From an uncultured Bacteroidales bacterium (lineage in GTDB: Bacteria > Bacteroidota > Bacteroidia > Bacteroidales > Paludibacteraceae), in the NCBI GenBank assembly GCA_937891905.1, contig CALATT010000095.1, positions 1 through 47,077 of the forward strand: a stretch of DNA of 47,077 nt, read 5' to 3'. The notes below the pieces were generated by a model. It was given only the letters and a program-made list of their open reading frames with translations. It made no database searches and was not told the DNA's origin. Of this stretch, positions 31,401 to 41,500 are shown one piece after another (the first letter of the stretch is position 1; each line of letters opens with the position of its first letter). The translations under genes were made by a program, and so were the position numbers.

Positions 31401-34400
31401 AGCGTCCTTTGCTGTTATTGTCACTTGGAAATTCGTTTTTGGCGACATCCATGTGAAGTCTGCATGCTTGTCTGTTAATGCTTCCTCATTGAGAGCCAAC
31501 TTGGTTACATTCATACATGCATTCGGATCCATTTTCTCTATTACCAAATCATCTACGAAGAATACATTGTAATTGCCATTGCCAGCGATAACAATATATT
31601 TGCCTTTTGCTCCATAGAATGGCACAACTATTTCTCTCCAATAGTTTGTTCCTTCTGGATCTGGCACCTTATTGATATCTACCTTAGAAGTAGATGTTCC
31701 TGTAGTAGGTAATACATACGCTGTCAGTTCTTCGAATGTGGACATATCGTACGGGTCAGTTACTGTACCTACTCTTACGGTACGCGCATAAGAACCGCCC
31801 TCGTATGCATATGTGGTGTACATCATACTATCGCGTCCATCCACTTTAGAAGGAGTGTCACTATATGTAGCACGCGCCATGAATCGTATCTGCAGATTAG
31901 TTAGTTCCTCATCGCTTACGACAGGCAATACGGCATATGGTCCATATCCATCGAGTCCAGCTGTGGTACCAGAATAGAAATACATCACGCTATCTCCAGA
32001 GTATGCTTTACGAACAGAAACAAGCCCTGTTGTACTATTTTTAGTATTATATGCTATATATGGTGCATTACCTACTGTAGCAAGCCCTGTATGCACATTA
32101 TTTACCATCCATGCTAAAGGCGCTTTGTATGAGCCCGTAGGTGCTTGTGCTTTTTGTGGTTCTCCGTTCTCGAAGGTCCACTTAGCGTCCTTAAGTGCTA
32201 CTTGGTAGAGTGTGGTTTCTGTAACCGGTCCTCTCCAATCGCTCAAGTCACCATCTCCACAGTTCGCACGCACATAGAAATCATATGCTGTACCTGCTTT
32301 CAATCCAGTTACTGTCAGTTTATTCTCGGTAGCTGGAAGGATAGTCATTTTGCTTACATCAGTACCTTTAGGTCCATAAGCGACATCCCATGCGGTGTTA
32401 TTACCCAAGAGTTGCTCCCATGTGAGTTGTGCCTCTGTATCGTACATTTGTGCAGAGAGGTTATCTGGTAAGAAGCATGTAGGCACGAGTGTTACTTCTA
32501 CATCATCTACATACATACCTCCAGCACCGGATGTACCATTACCCTCAATACCATAAAGTACTACATAGTGCGCATTACCTTGGTACTTCTCATTGATGAT
32601 ACATGAGTACTTCTCATATGCGATAGAAGCGGTAGAGGTATTGGTTTGTACGATAGTATCCAATATTGTCATCGTTGCCAAGAGTGTATCCAAAGTAGAA
32701 ACCTCTTCAGCCACAGCCACAACAAGCTTGCGTGTTGGTGTAGTAGAAGCCCATGCATTAGCGCGATACCAGAAAGATACCATTGTTTTGCTCAGGTTGG
32801 TTTCAATGTATGGTGTAGCAGCGTATGTATATATCTTCTTCGTTGCATTGCTGCTATAGAGATACATCGCATATTTGCTGTCATGTGAGTTTGCAGCAGC
32901 TACTATAGTTGGATAACTTGCAGATATACCTTCTGTGATTGTACCTGCGTTATCATAGTAGTATGTCCAGCAATCTGGTTTATAGGCAGCTCCTGTATTT
33001 TTACTCTCTTCGAAATCTTGTGCGAATGGCAGTGTGTAGAATTCCGGACATGTGGTGCTGAATGAGCGCGGATTAGACCAATCGCTAATGTTTTCTGTAC
33101 TAGTGGTATCTCCCTCGACACAGATGGTACGCACATACATGTAGTAATCGGTTAACATCTCCAGTCCTTCTACTGTAACGGTGTTCTCTTTGATACCAGT
33201 AATCATCTTCACCACCTCTGCTTTCTCCTCATTTGGAGCCAGTTTGGTAGCAGTGATGGCTAACTCGTATGCTGCGCCATTACCATTCCAACTGATTTGT
33301 GCACCGTATGTTCCCACAGAGTCCACCCATACATTATTTGGTGCTGCACAAGTTGGTATAGCCTCAAAGCGGATATTGTCAATATAAGCATAGTTGGTAC
33401 TATCTCCACTCTCAGAGAGGAACATTACTTGATTACCCATTGCACCTGTAACAAGGTCACCATCGTATTGGTCGAATGGTATGGTAACAGTTAACATTCC
33501 TGTAGAGTCAGTTGCATATGGGAAATTAACCACCTGCAGCGGTGCGAATGTACTCAAGTCACCTGCATTGGAGATGATACCTACAGACATACGATTGATA
33601 TTCGTTTTTGTAGTTGAGTTAGAAGCTATATCAAATGTGATCTGATATTTGGTGATATCATCTACCTTCAGCGGTGGCATGATAGCATATGCTCCATCAG
33701 TAGAAGCCACATTGAACATATAGAAATACCATCCGAACTTACCCGTTGCTGATCCAGCGCGCTTAGGTAAATTGCTTGTTGTGGCTCCATTCATCACACC
33801 TGTGCTCCAGCAGCCTGCTGCATTTGCATCTGTAAATGTCATTACACCATATTCTTCTGGTGTTTCTGGCTGACATGTTGTTTTGAATACCGCACCATCT
33901 GACCATGAAGTAGCTGACGCACCGCACACAGTACGCACATACGCATAGTAATTGGTATTGAGCGCCAATTCGGCATTCTTATATTCATAGACATTCGTAT
34001 CAGTTTGTAGCACCTCTACTACCAATCCTGTGGTATCTTCTGCATTCGCATTGATGAGTTTGGTAGTAATCATAACCTCATACTTATCTGCATTGGTTTT
34101 ATTCCAAGACAATGTAGCTCCATCCATTGCAGGTGAAGAAGTAGAGAGCGCAAAGAGTTTATCACAGTCCTTGATATAATCTACTGTTATATCATCCAAA
34201 TAATATTGCGCAAATCCATCTCGCTCATAGTCACGCTTGATAGCAATGTGCTTTCCTTGTCCCTTATATTGGTCAAACTTAACCACTGCTCCTTTCCATG
34301 CTGTAGCTATTACATTGATGCTATCTACTACTTCGAATGTGGACAAATCTTCTGGGTCTGTCATCACACCCACTTGCAACATAGAGTTCTGGCTTGCTGA

Positions 34401-37400
34401 ATATCCCTTCACATAGAATTCAATCTGCAATGAGTCTATTGCGGCAGCCATTTTTGGCAATGCCACCCACATTTGTTGTTGATTGGTAGAACCAGAATTG
34501 GAGTACATTGAGAACATTGTATGACTATTATGTCCCCAATTATCCGTTGTACTACGACTGATGTAAGGATAATAGCTGGTTGTTTCTCCTTGATATGAAT
34601 AAGAGTAGCGTGGTGAAGACCAGCAGTATGGAATCCAATATTGGGTACTACCAACTACATAATCCTCATTTTCAAAATCTTCCACAAATGGCAATAGTTC
34701 TCCTGGAAGACACTCTGTTTCAAATGTCAACCAGTCTGACATTTCCAATGCTGCATCACATAATGGCGCTACAATATACTTGTATGTAGTATGTGGCTTG
34801 AGTCCTTCTACTAATACTGAATTGGTCTCCACTTTGGTAGATAACACTGTATCACCTTTCTCAGAAACAACATACACATTCCATGCGCTCATCTCATTGG
34901 CACCCCAAGATATTTTTGCGCTCTCATATGTAGCTTCTACTTTAGGATTGGCAATTGGATTGCACTCTCCTAATGGGAAGAACTGTATCCAGTCTATGTA
35001 CTGTGCAGTGGAGTACCACTCGTTCCATGCATATCCGCTAGAGGAGAGAGCGCCTGCTGAGACTGGGTTCTCTGCGTCAATAGCCTGAATAGCAATGATC
35101 TTACCTTCTCCTTTGTACGACTCGAATGTGCATGAGAATGGCTGATACTCCGTTGCTGATGTAGCTTCAAATACAGCCACTGTCTCAAAGGTCTTTATAT
35201 CGTAAGGGTCAGTCATTACACCCACAGCCACCTTAGAGGAATTGTCTATTGAAGAAGAATAACGCTTCATATAGAACTTAAGAAGCACCTCATTGAGGTT
35301 ATCCACCTGTGGTAGTGCGATATAATCACCATACTGATGCTTGTATGTATACAAAGCAGGATCACCTTTTGTTACCTCATTGTATTCTTTTTGAAGAATA
35401 AGAGATGTTGTTGATGATTTTCCTTCCTGTGAAGCCGCACTTTCGATTAGGCTTGCATGTTGCATATTTTGTCCATATGCATTAGGTGCATATTGTGTGG
35501 TTGAAATTACATCATTTGGCCATGCTGTTGTAGTACCTGCATTTCCATATTGGTGCAACATTCTTTCAGTCCATGTATCGGTCTTGTTCTCCCAGTCGAG
35601 TTTATATGGCATATCGCTTTTTGCCAAATACATCGGCAAACGAGTTGTAACAGGCAGTGCCCATTCACCTCCTTGTCCAGCCTGATTCACTGATTGTACA
35701 TACACCTCCACCAATTGTGCATTGGCAGTGATAGGCATTTCTACAAACAATTTTTGAGCTGTTTGCTTATTGAGCGTAACAAAATAGTTAGATGGGTCTA
35801 TTGTTGTTGGATCCAACAGCGTTAAACCAGTTATTGGGTCTGGTACTCGCTTCGTAACAATTACATTATACGCATTACCAAAGGAATTGAGTGAAAGTTC
35901 AAATCCTTTTACTGACACATTCGATATCTCAATATCACTCGGCCATACAGGTTTTGTGCTCTCCTTGACAACAATTTCGTCCATATAGAAACAGTTGTCC
36001 TTATCCTTGAAATCTGATGCGAATGCCACATATTTTCCTTCACCCTTATAGTTAGCTAAAGAAACACCAAACTTATTAAATGCAGATGTTTCTGTGATGT
36101 AGCAAGTATCTACCGGTACAAATGTGGTAAAGTCCTCTGGATCTGTCATCACACCCACAATGATACCACCTGCATATAAGTCACCTACCTTTTGGTAAGC
36201 AGTTCCCCAGAAGGATACGAATACATTTTGTATTTTTTCCACATTCAATTCAGGTGTAGCCGCATACACATATGCTCCTGCCGGAACGGCAGTACCTAAT
36301 GCGCGTGCTCCCGTGAAAGCCAAACAGAAATTCTTATCAAACGCATAGTATCCTGCGGTAGCTGTACCCGGCTCTGTATTGGTATTGACAAATGGCATAT
36401 ACTCCATTGTGATACCATCTTCACGCTTGATGCTTGTTCCGAATGTCCAGTAGTTAATGTGATTGAGCGTTCCTGTCTTATAGTCCCAACCTTTACCATT
36501 AGTAAAAGTTTCTGTCAAAGGCAGATTTGCAATATTCTTTGTACGGAACGATGTACCTGTCCATTCACTGATAGCTCCTTGGCAGTATGCGCGTACATAT
36601 ACATAGTAAGTTTTGTTTCGCGTTAACTCAATACCTTGCTTTGCAGTAGAGAAAGCGAACTCATCATCCACAAGGAACCCATGCCATACTAATTGCTCAG
36701 GGTCCACCTCTACTGTATCAGGGATATAGTTTTCCGACAAAGCCACTTCAAATGAATCGGTATCGAAACTCGCATTCCAGCTTACGGTAGCAGCCGTTGT
36801 GGTAAGTGTAGAAATATCAAATCCGTAAGGGTCCACACAAGTAGGCATTGGTCTTACTTGTATATCATCCAATACGACACCACGACCGAAACGGTCTGTT
36901 ACTTCAAACATGATTTGATAGTTCTCATCTTGGCTTGTTAGATTGATGGTATCTCGTTTCCATTGGGCAATTTTGGTATTAAACTCCGGATTGCCGCTTT
37001 TGCCATCGAGACGCACCCAATTAGCATCTGAACCAGAGCGATAGTACACTTTGAGTTGGTCAAAGTCACCTGTACGCTGCTGTTGCGCATGGCTGAAAAC
37101 GAGAATAGGCTGGAATACCTTGCCTATCGCTAAGTTCATTACTGGCGAAATCAGACGAGTGGTATAACCAATCGTTGCCGTGGTGTTGTTTCGCAAAGCG
37201 AGCAAATAGTTACCGCTTGCTGCTCCGCTTGGATAAGCGGCATCTGCAGCACTCTCGATAACCCATCGGTGCTCTCCGTAGATATCGCTATCTACGAACT
37301 CTTGCGTCCATCCTTCAGGCAACTTACCACTCTCGAAATCCACATTCAGCACATAAATGCTGTCATTCACTACTGCAGCCGCTGCAAAGAGAGGCATCAA

Positions 37401-37433
37401 AAACAATAGTGCAGAGAGTAAAGTTTTCTTCAT
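28431..37433 (-). CDS. Giant T9SS-exported adhesin-like protein, 3000 residues
   Basis: The start is ATG at 37433 (MKKTLLSALLFLMPLFAAAA, clean signal peptide); the longer frame adds 22 residues crossing the leader. Architecture: nine jelly-roll (cleaved-adhesin or MAM-like) segments alternate with eight FN3-like modules at about 199-298, 496-598, 823-905, 1086-1184, 1361-1461, 1651-1740, 1973-2060 and 2285-2382, each ending in a YxYVRxxC...W motif (modules 2, 7 and 8 diverge). At 2680-2860 four GCDSI-V-L-x-V repeats follow, then a T9SS type A sorting domain from about 2929 (TPNPATVG ... GVYLVRVI). It is secreted to the cell surface, probably as an adhesin or filament component; no catalytic motif is seen. 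Promoter at 37497-37527. Confidence 0.9.
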   Translation of the reverse strand: MKKTLLSALLFLMPLFAAAAVVNDSIYVLNVDFESGKLPEGWTQEFVDSDIYGEHRWVIESAADAAYPSGAASGNYLLALRNNTTATIGYTTRLISPVMNLAIGKVFQPILVFSHAQQQRTGDFDQLKVYYRSGSDANWVRLDGKSGNPEFNTKIAQWKRDTINLTSQDENYQIMFEVTDRFGRGVVLDDIQVRPMPTCVDPYGFDISTLTTTAATVSWNASFDTDSFEVALSENYIPDTVEVDPEQLVWHGFLVDDEFAFSTAKQGIELTRNKTYYVYVRAYCQGAISEWTGTSFRTKNIANLPLTETFTNGKGWDYKTGTLNHINYWTFGTSIKREDGITMEYMPFVNTNTEPGTATAGYYAFDKNFCLAFTGARALGTAVPAGAYVYAATPELNVEKIQNVFVSFWGTAYQKVGDLYAGGIIVGVMTDPEDFTTFVPVDTCYITETSAFNKFGVSLANYKGEGKYVAFASDFKDKDNCFYMDEIVVKESTKPVWPSDIEISNVSVKGFELSLNSFGNAYNVIVTKRVPDPITGLTLLDPTTIDPSNYFVTLNKQTAQKLFVEMPITANAQLVEVYVQSVNQAGQGGEWALPVTTRLPMYLAKSDMPYKLDWENKTDTWTERMLHQYGNAGTTTAWPNDVISTTQYAPNAYGQNMQHASLIESAASQEGKSSTTSLILQKEYNEVTKGDPALYTYKHQYGDYIALPQVDNLNEVLLKFYMKRYSSSIDNSSKVAVGVMTDPYDIKTFETVAVFEATSATEYQPFSCTFESYKGEGKIIAIQAIDAENPVSAGALSSSGYAWNEWYSTAQYIDWIQFFPLGECNPIANPKVEATYESAKISWGANEMSAWNVYVVSEKGDTVLSTKVETNSVLVEGLKPHTTYKYIVAPLCDAALEMSDWLTFETECLPGELLPFVEDFENEDYVVGSTQYWIPYCWSSPRYSYSYQGETTSYYPYISRSTTDNWGHNSHTMFSMYSNSGSTNQQQMWVALPKMAAAIDSLQIEFYVKGYSASQNSMLQVGVMTDPEDLSTFEVVDSINVIATAWKGAVVKFDQYKGQGKHIAIKRDYERDGFAQYYLDDITVDYIKDCDKLFALSTSSPAMDGATLSWNKTNADKYEVMITTKLINANAEDTTGLVVEVLQTDTNVYEYKNAELALNTNYYAYVRTVCGASATSWSDGAVFKTTCQPETPEEYGVMTFTDANAAGCWSTGVMNGATTSNLPKRAGSATGKFGWYFYMFNVASTDGAYAIMPPLKVDDITKYQITFDIASNSTTKTNINRMSVGIISNAGDLSTFAPLQVVNFPYATDSTGMLTVTIPFDQYDGDLVTGAMGNQVMFLSESGDSTNYAYIDNIRFEAIPTCAAPNNVWVDSVGTYGAQISWNGNGAAYELAITATKLAPNEEKAEVVKMITGIKENTVTVEGLEMLTDYYMYVRTICVEGDTTSTENISDWSNPRSFSTTCPEFYTLPFAQDFEESKNTGAAYKPDCWTYYYDNAGTITEGISASYPTIVAAANSHDSKYAMYLYSSNATKKIYTYAATPYIETNLSKTMVSFWYRANAWASTTPTRKLVVAVAEEVSTLDTLLATMTILDTIVQTNTSTASIAYEKYSCIINEKYQGNAHYVVLYGIEGNGTSGAGGMYVDDVEVTLVPTCFLPDNLSAQMYDTEAQLTWEQLLGNNTAWDVAYGPKGTDVSKMTILPATENKLTVTGLKAGTAYDFYVRANCGDGDLSDWRGPVTETTLYQVALKDAKWTFENGEPQKAQAPTGSYKAPLAWMVNNVHTGLATVGNAPYIAYNTKNSTTGLVSVRKAYSGDSVMYFYSGTTAGLDGYGPYAVLPVVSDEELTNLQIRFMARATYSDTPSKVDGRDSMMYTTYAYEGGSYARTVRVGTVTDPYDMSTFEELTAYVLPTTGTSTSKVDINKVPDPEGTNYWREIVVPFYGAKGKYIVIAGNGNYNVFFVDDLVIEKMDPNACMNVTKLALNEEALTDKHADFTWMSPKTNFQVTITAKDADKPYVVAMVDKPSFAIDTLQEQTTYIISIQAVCEGGLSKATTLEFTTPCTPTAEYEAQWGFTENLYQSGTSATYMLPECWDEGLAFGSGASYHPYAIINPNPAAASQCYSRGDTVGGRALQFYTTKSYYNAYAVLPELDFQLDSMVLHFWGRAARFNSSRATNNSNKNKLNTKNDAYARTLIIGTMTDAADFTTFMPLDTIKYDNVWTATTVYTYNDETGNNFWQEYALPLAKYAGKGRIAIVAPNPADFSTASAPTSYFYIDDMEIIKGDFCLPVSTFNVSEITAESAKIYWGEFVTKNTVEVLVATDESFEESTIVYHDTVVDVNSVVLTNLKSATAYYYKLKHICDAEAGDESDWTNSYSFLTSSKIRFNEDFNNLKTTLPAGWGRSMSAAAEDVFRGEAKLSEASATATYAWRTNNEAVYTYTTYNNATTSSTTSTSTQYNWLISPVIDLSKNVEDSLLLSFDVVLRSQAGGIPNDNTDREEEFMVIVSEDQGATWSKANATIWSTEGTGQYDFAELYTNAKWQTKYIDMSKYAGKSVKIAFYLGSLSTNKVGGSKNIIYLDNIQLNQYTLVVGTDAVCRWEDYAGYGFDIDADLLPAGENTFERFTPADKDGEKDVISQLTITVTDESVTTLEPETLCEGETYTQYNFNITATADGVYKQKLQNAEGCDSIVVLNINVNKKQYVDIEKTICQGSYYEFNGEKYYTNTNQTDTLTSVVTMCDSIVTLHLTVNEILRGQVEQVYLCPGMSYDFTDQLTGITEGGLYTDTIVNAAGCDSIATVNIVNVQEAYTFIRAAICKGEVYDEGLFGGLRTQGDYSTPKGEMGLKTVYGCDSVVTLHLLVAEPTEDMTYILTDTIASDALPYVLNGQEHLPVGTADGVYTMQVDLGCGPVRLVVTVGTTEGISSIYVNTLALTPNPATVGEPIQVLGTFDNPIIEVISATGAVAYKAQNVAKPILIPGMPVAGVYLVRVIDGDKIYQSKLMVK

Positions 37434-37496
37434 AATCGAATAGAATTGGTGAATATATAAGTTAACTAATTTACAAAATTTCCAAAAAAAACGGCA

Positions 37497-37527
37497 CAAA
37501 GATACACATTTTTCAATAAATACGCAA
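37497..37527 (-). promoter_or_regulatory. Promoter for the giant adhesin
   Basis: On the minus strand TTG (37527-37525), 20-bp spacer, TATCTTTG (37504-37497). Predicted leader of roughly 55-60 bases before the ATG at 37433. Confidence 0.8.
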
Positions 37528-37580
37528 GTTTTTCAAGCAAAAAACGCTATTTCATATGCTTTTTTTCAAAAACAAACATA

Positions 37581-37619
37581 AAAAATCACAATTTTATCTT
37601 TAAAATCGTGATTTTTTTT
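37581..37619 (-). terminator. Intrinsic terminator of the surface operon
   Basis: Long stem: ATCAC-A-ATTTTA (37585-37596) pairs with TAAAAT-C-GTGAT (37601-37612), with one internal mismatch and a 4-nt loop, flanked by A-tract and T-tract. It lies 15 bp after the beta-barrel gene stop (37634) at the end of the four-gene operon, and could act in either direction. Confidence 0.85.
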
Positions 37620-37633
37620 GCATTTTGCTCTCT

Positions 37634-38560
37634 TTAATCAGTCTCGCACATACATGGCATAGATGTGCGTGTTACATTAAAGATGAATGTCAGCCTTAAG
37701 CCTGCTCGTAGTCGTTGTACATCTTGCTGACTGATAGATGTATCTAACAAACTATTGAAGCGGATGTTTTGCGCAAGATTTTCCATGGACTGTGTAATTG
37801 GGTTTGTATCTATATTAGAATAGTCCACCAAAGGAATTGTTGGTCTTTTGTTATATAAAAAAAGAGGAATATCATAGCCTAAGAATGCACCTATTCTCAT
37901 TTGTACTCCCCTTGCCAAGGGGATTCGTGCACCTAATTCCAGTTCTAGTGCCATTTCGTGAGTAGCCGATTTAACAATTCCTTCCCCCACATATACATTT
38001 TCTTGCCAATAGCCATAGTCTGGAGCATTACGAATTGGTTGGACAAATCGGTCGTACTCTCCTTCTGTAAGCATCCGGGTATTTGTCAAGAAGGTATTCA
38101 ATAATGGTTGTGTTCTAAATGCAGTTCCTAATCCCATATAAAACCAGTCTCCAAATCTATATCCAAACTGAATGGGAACTACTACGCGCAATTGTGATTG
38201 TTGTTCTTGATAATTAGAATAAACATATCTATACACTACTTCTTCACCCGTATAGTCTATTCTATTAAACTCATCACTATATGTATCCAACACAGATGTA
38301 GTAACCGTATAATCAGCCCCCAGTCCTATATTAAAAAAGAAATGTCCTTTATGTATTTCATAGAGAAGTGTAGCTTGTCCACCTCCCCCCATTGTAGGGT
38401 ATGCCTGCGCTTGCTTTGCAAATAACGAATTCGTTTCCATTCCGATAGCAGATATTCCCAACCAATGCGTTACCCGTCTAGTAGAATAGTGTGGTGCAGC
38501 AACGATTACATTGGCAAATAATACCAGCCCCATCCATAAATATATACGCAGATTTTTCAT
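37634..38560 (-). CDS. Outer-membrane beta-barrel protein, 308 residues
   Basis: Signal peptide (MKNLRIYLWMGLVLFANVIVA), then alternating strand-like segments with aromatic girdle residues (FFFNIGLGADYT, VVVPIQFGYRFGDWFYMGLGTAFRT, MRIGAFLGYDIPLF) and a C-terminal strand LRLTFIFNV before a short tail (RTSMPCMCETD). This fits an 8-12-strand barrel like other Bacteroidota outer-membrane beta-barrel proteins. It lacks PorP/SprF hallmarks I would recognise. One base separates it from the upstream adhesin gene, so they are one operon; it may be a surface or export partner, but that is inference. Confidence 0.7.
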   Translation of the reverse strand: MKNLRIYLWMGLVLFANVIVAAPHYSTRRVTHWLGISAIGMETNSLFAKQAQAYPTMGGGGQATLLYEIHKGHFFFNIGLGADYTVTTSVLDTYSDEFNRIDYTGEEVVYRYVYSNYQEQQSQLRVVVPIQFGYRFGDWFYMGLGTAFRTQPLLNTFLTNTRMLTEGEYDRFVQPIRNAPDYGYWQENVYVGEGIVKSATHEMALELELGARIPLARGVQMRIGAFLGYDIPLFLYNKRPTIPLVDYSNIDTNPITQSMENLAQNIRFNSLLDTSISQQDVQRLRAGLRLTFIFNVTRTSMPCMCETD

Positions 38561-38561
38561 A

Positions 38562-41500
38562 TTATTTTACTATCATTCGTACTGTTTTGTGAGTATTAGG
38601 GAATACAAACATATATATTCCTTGCTGTAGCGGCGCCATCATCTGTTTGTCAGAAGAAGCAGGTATTACTATGCGCCCCAACATATCCATTAAGATCCAT
38701 TCTGTATCAGCATTGATGGTTATCTTTTGTCCCGGTGCAACAATGGTTGGATACACAATTACATTCGACAGCATCGGTGTTTCTACACCCATTGCGCCAT
38801 TATACAAAATCGGGCATACAGGCAATTTCAAGCCATCAGACTCGCGTGTTAAAACTGCTGTATATTGTGCTCCTAAATCATTATCATTCACGATCAAGTA
38901 TGATTGATCTGCTCCTTCAATAAGTTCACCATTTCGATACCAGCTATATTCGCTAAAGAAGAACCCACCATTAAGACTATCGTTTAATAAGGCAATAATA
39001 CCATCTTTTTGTGCTAAAATAGATGACGAGTAATTAATCTGTATTACCACCTGTTTATCTGGTACTGGACATCGAGGTGTTCCTAATTGCAGTGTGGCAG
39101 GATAATATCCTGGTACCAAACTATCAGGAATTTGAACATAAACCAGTTCATCTCCGCCAAAAGCATATTGTGGTTCAAACCCAGCAGCCACTATCGCCTT
39201 GGAGAAAGACAAATAAAGACTATCCATTTGTCCTTGTAATATAGTTATTGGTATATATATATTCTCTTGATCTGCACAAATGACTACGGTATCTGCCACC
39301 TCGACCACAAGCGATGGTTCTACATTTAATATGAGAGTAACGATACTATCCACTTCTGGCCATTGCACACTTTTGAGCTTCGATTTATAAGTGCCCGATT
39401 CCGTTATCTTTTGATCACCTAATTGGAAATATCCACCTTCACAGAAAGTAGTATCTATTGTAAATTCCGTCTCATGAATAAATACATGCGCGAGCACCTC
39501 ACATCCGTCTTCCTCTATTATTTCGTCAAACCGATAAGGTTCCCAATACACTCTTCCATTGAACATCGATCCCTTGGATAAATGCACTTCTCTCTCTGCT
39601 ACTGAAACATCCGGTAGCTGTATTTTATCCACTACTACGGTAGCCGCACATGCTCCATCTGAGATAGATGCTGTAATCGTCGGTTTATATGTACCACCTC
39701 CCATCGGATAGACATGCACCACCGAATCTGCATTCGACTCTACGATCTCTCCGTCTCCAAAATCCCATATTGTATTTTGTACTTTTTCGTAGTTGGTATA
39801 AATAGTATCCACTCTACCATCTTGGTTCCATCTTTCTATGTTCTTATAGTAGATATATGATTTATTATAGAATGTGACTACATTCTGGCAATGCTCGCCT
39901 CCATTCCACTTATATTCTGCTTTCGCCACAGGATAACGAGGAATACCACATGCATCCAATGTATAATAACACTTACCATTCGTTTGTGAAATCACATCCA
40001 CATTGTATGTGAGTGTATCCATCGGCTCTATCTGGAATGTCTGCTCCCGAGATAAAATAGAATCAGGATTTGTAGGCAAGTACCATTCGTAGTTAAATCC
40101 TGCCGGTGCAGTAAAAGTGGTAGTAGGGTTTTCTTCTCCACAGTTCAGTCCCGACAATTCTGCCGATTCGCAATCAAGTGTAAAGTATGCATAACTATAG
40201 TGCCCTCCTTGTGTACAATCGGCAGTAGATAGTCTAACGGTGATGCGTTGTCCCACATATTCGCGTAGATTGACTGATACTTCCGTCCATTCTTTCCACA
40301 TGATTTCTCCTGCTCCAACGGGATGCCATCCTGTTTGATCTCCATATCCTACATGGAAAGTGGCCTGACCACATCCTCCATCTAGAGGTCTCAACTGATT
40401 TTTTCCCTTTTCGCTTGTATAAATATCCAATTTAAAACTAGATTGTTGCTCTTCTGGGTGCGATGTGGCCGGTTGATTGAGCACGATAGCATATTTTAGT
40501 TTTAATATTGCCGCATCTCCATCCGGCACATCATATACATACTCAATCGCCTCTCCTTCTGCTCCAGTATTCCAGTTACCCAATCTCACAGATGCTAATG
40601 CTCCTTCCGGCTTTGTGGCTAACATATTATCTGTTCTTGGATCTGTCTCTCCCGGCATATAGTGTATGGTGTGTCTGCTTTCCATTGCGCTATATCCAGA
40701 ATCCACTAACGCAACTCTTTCCCTCGGCGAACTTGCTGATCCTATGTATGTTTTACATTGTGTTGCATCATCAATGGCAAGATAATTGACACATTTTCCT
40801 GGCAGGAAATAGAAAGGTGTATAATGCTCATATGCGCTGACCCCTGACTCTCCGCAGTGTGAACGCACAAAGATCTGTACCACTCCTTCTGTTAATCCAT
40901 CTACCGTAATTCGTTTGAGTGTTAGGCTATCGAAATACATCCATGTATCAGAGCCATAGTCATACACTCTTGCATCATACCAATCCGCATCTCCTTTCCA
41001 AGTGACTTGCATAGAAGTTCCCTTCATGGTTCGTTTAAAATCTGTGGGTGGTGCACATTCATCTATTTTTGGAATGATCATAATGTTATCCACACATCCA
41101 GATGGTTGTACTGGTTTGGGTGTACTGGTATTTGTCCACACGAACGCCAATCTTCCGGGTTTACCATCTGTTGTGAAAGTGACCTTTCCTTGCTCCCATA
41201 TAGATGTACTATTAAAAACAGTATCCAAACGATATGAATCAACCCATGCAGGTCTTATTGTAGCAGCAGAATATGTTTGTGTTGTTGTGTCCGGCACCCA
41301 ACATACCCATATACCATCCCCACTTGCTGCTCTTCCCTTCGCCATCCAATCAAAGAACATGGTATATTCTCCTTCTGGCAATGTCAATTCTCGCACTGCA
41401 ACCAGAACATTGTTTGAAGCTCCACTATATTCTGGTTTTTCTCCTGTATCGGATATATACATTCCAAATTGTCCGTTTTGTGTAGCATTTACAGCCGTTC

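Noticed and set aside
37434..37499. 22-residue N-terminal extension of the giant adhesin
   Set aside because: It covers the leader and reaches the promoter -7 box. The signal peptide starts cleanly at ATG 37433.
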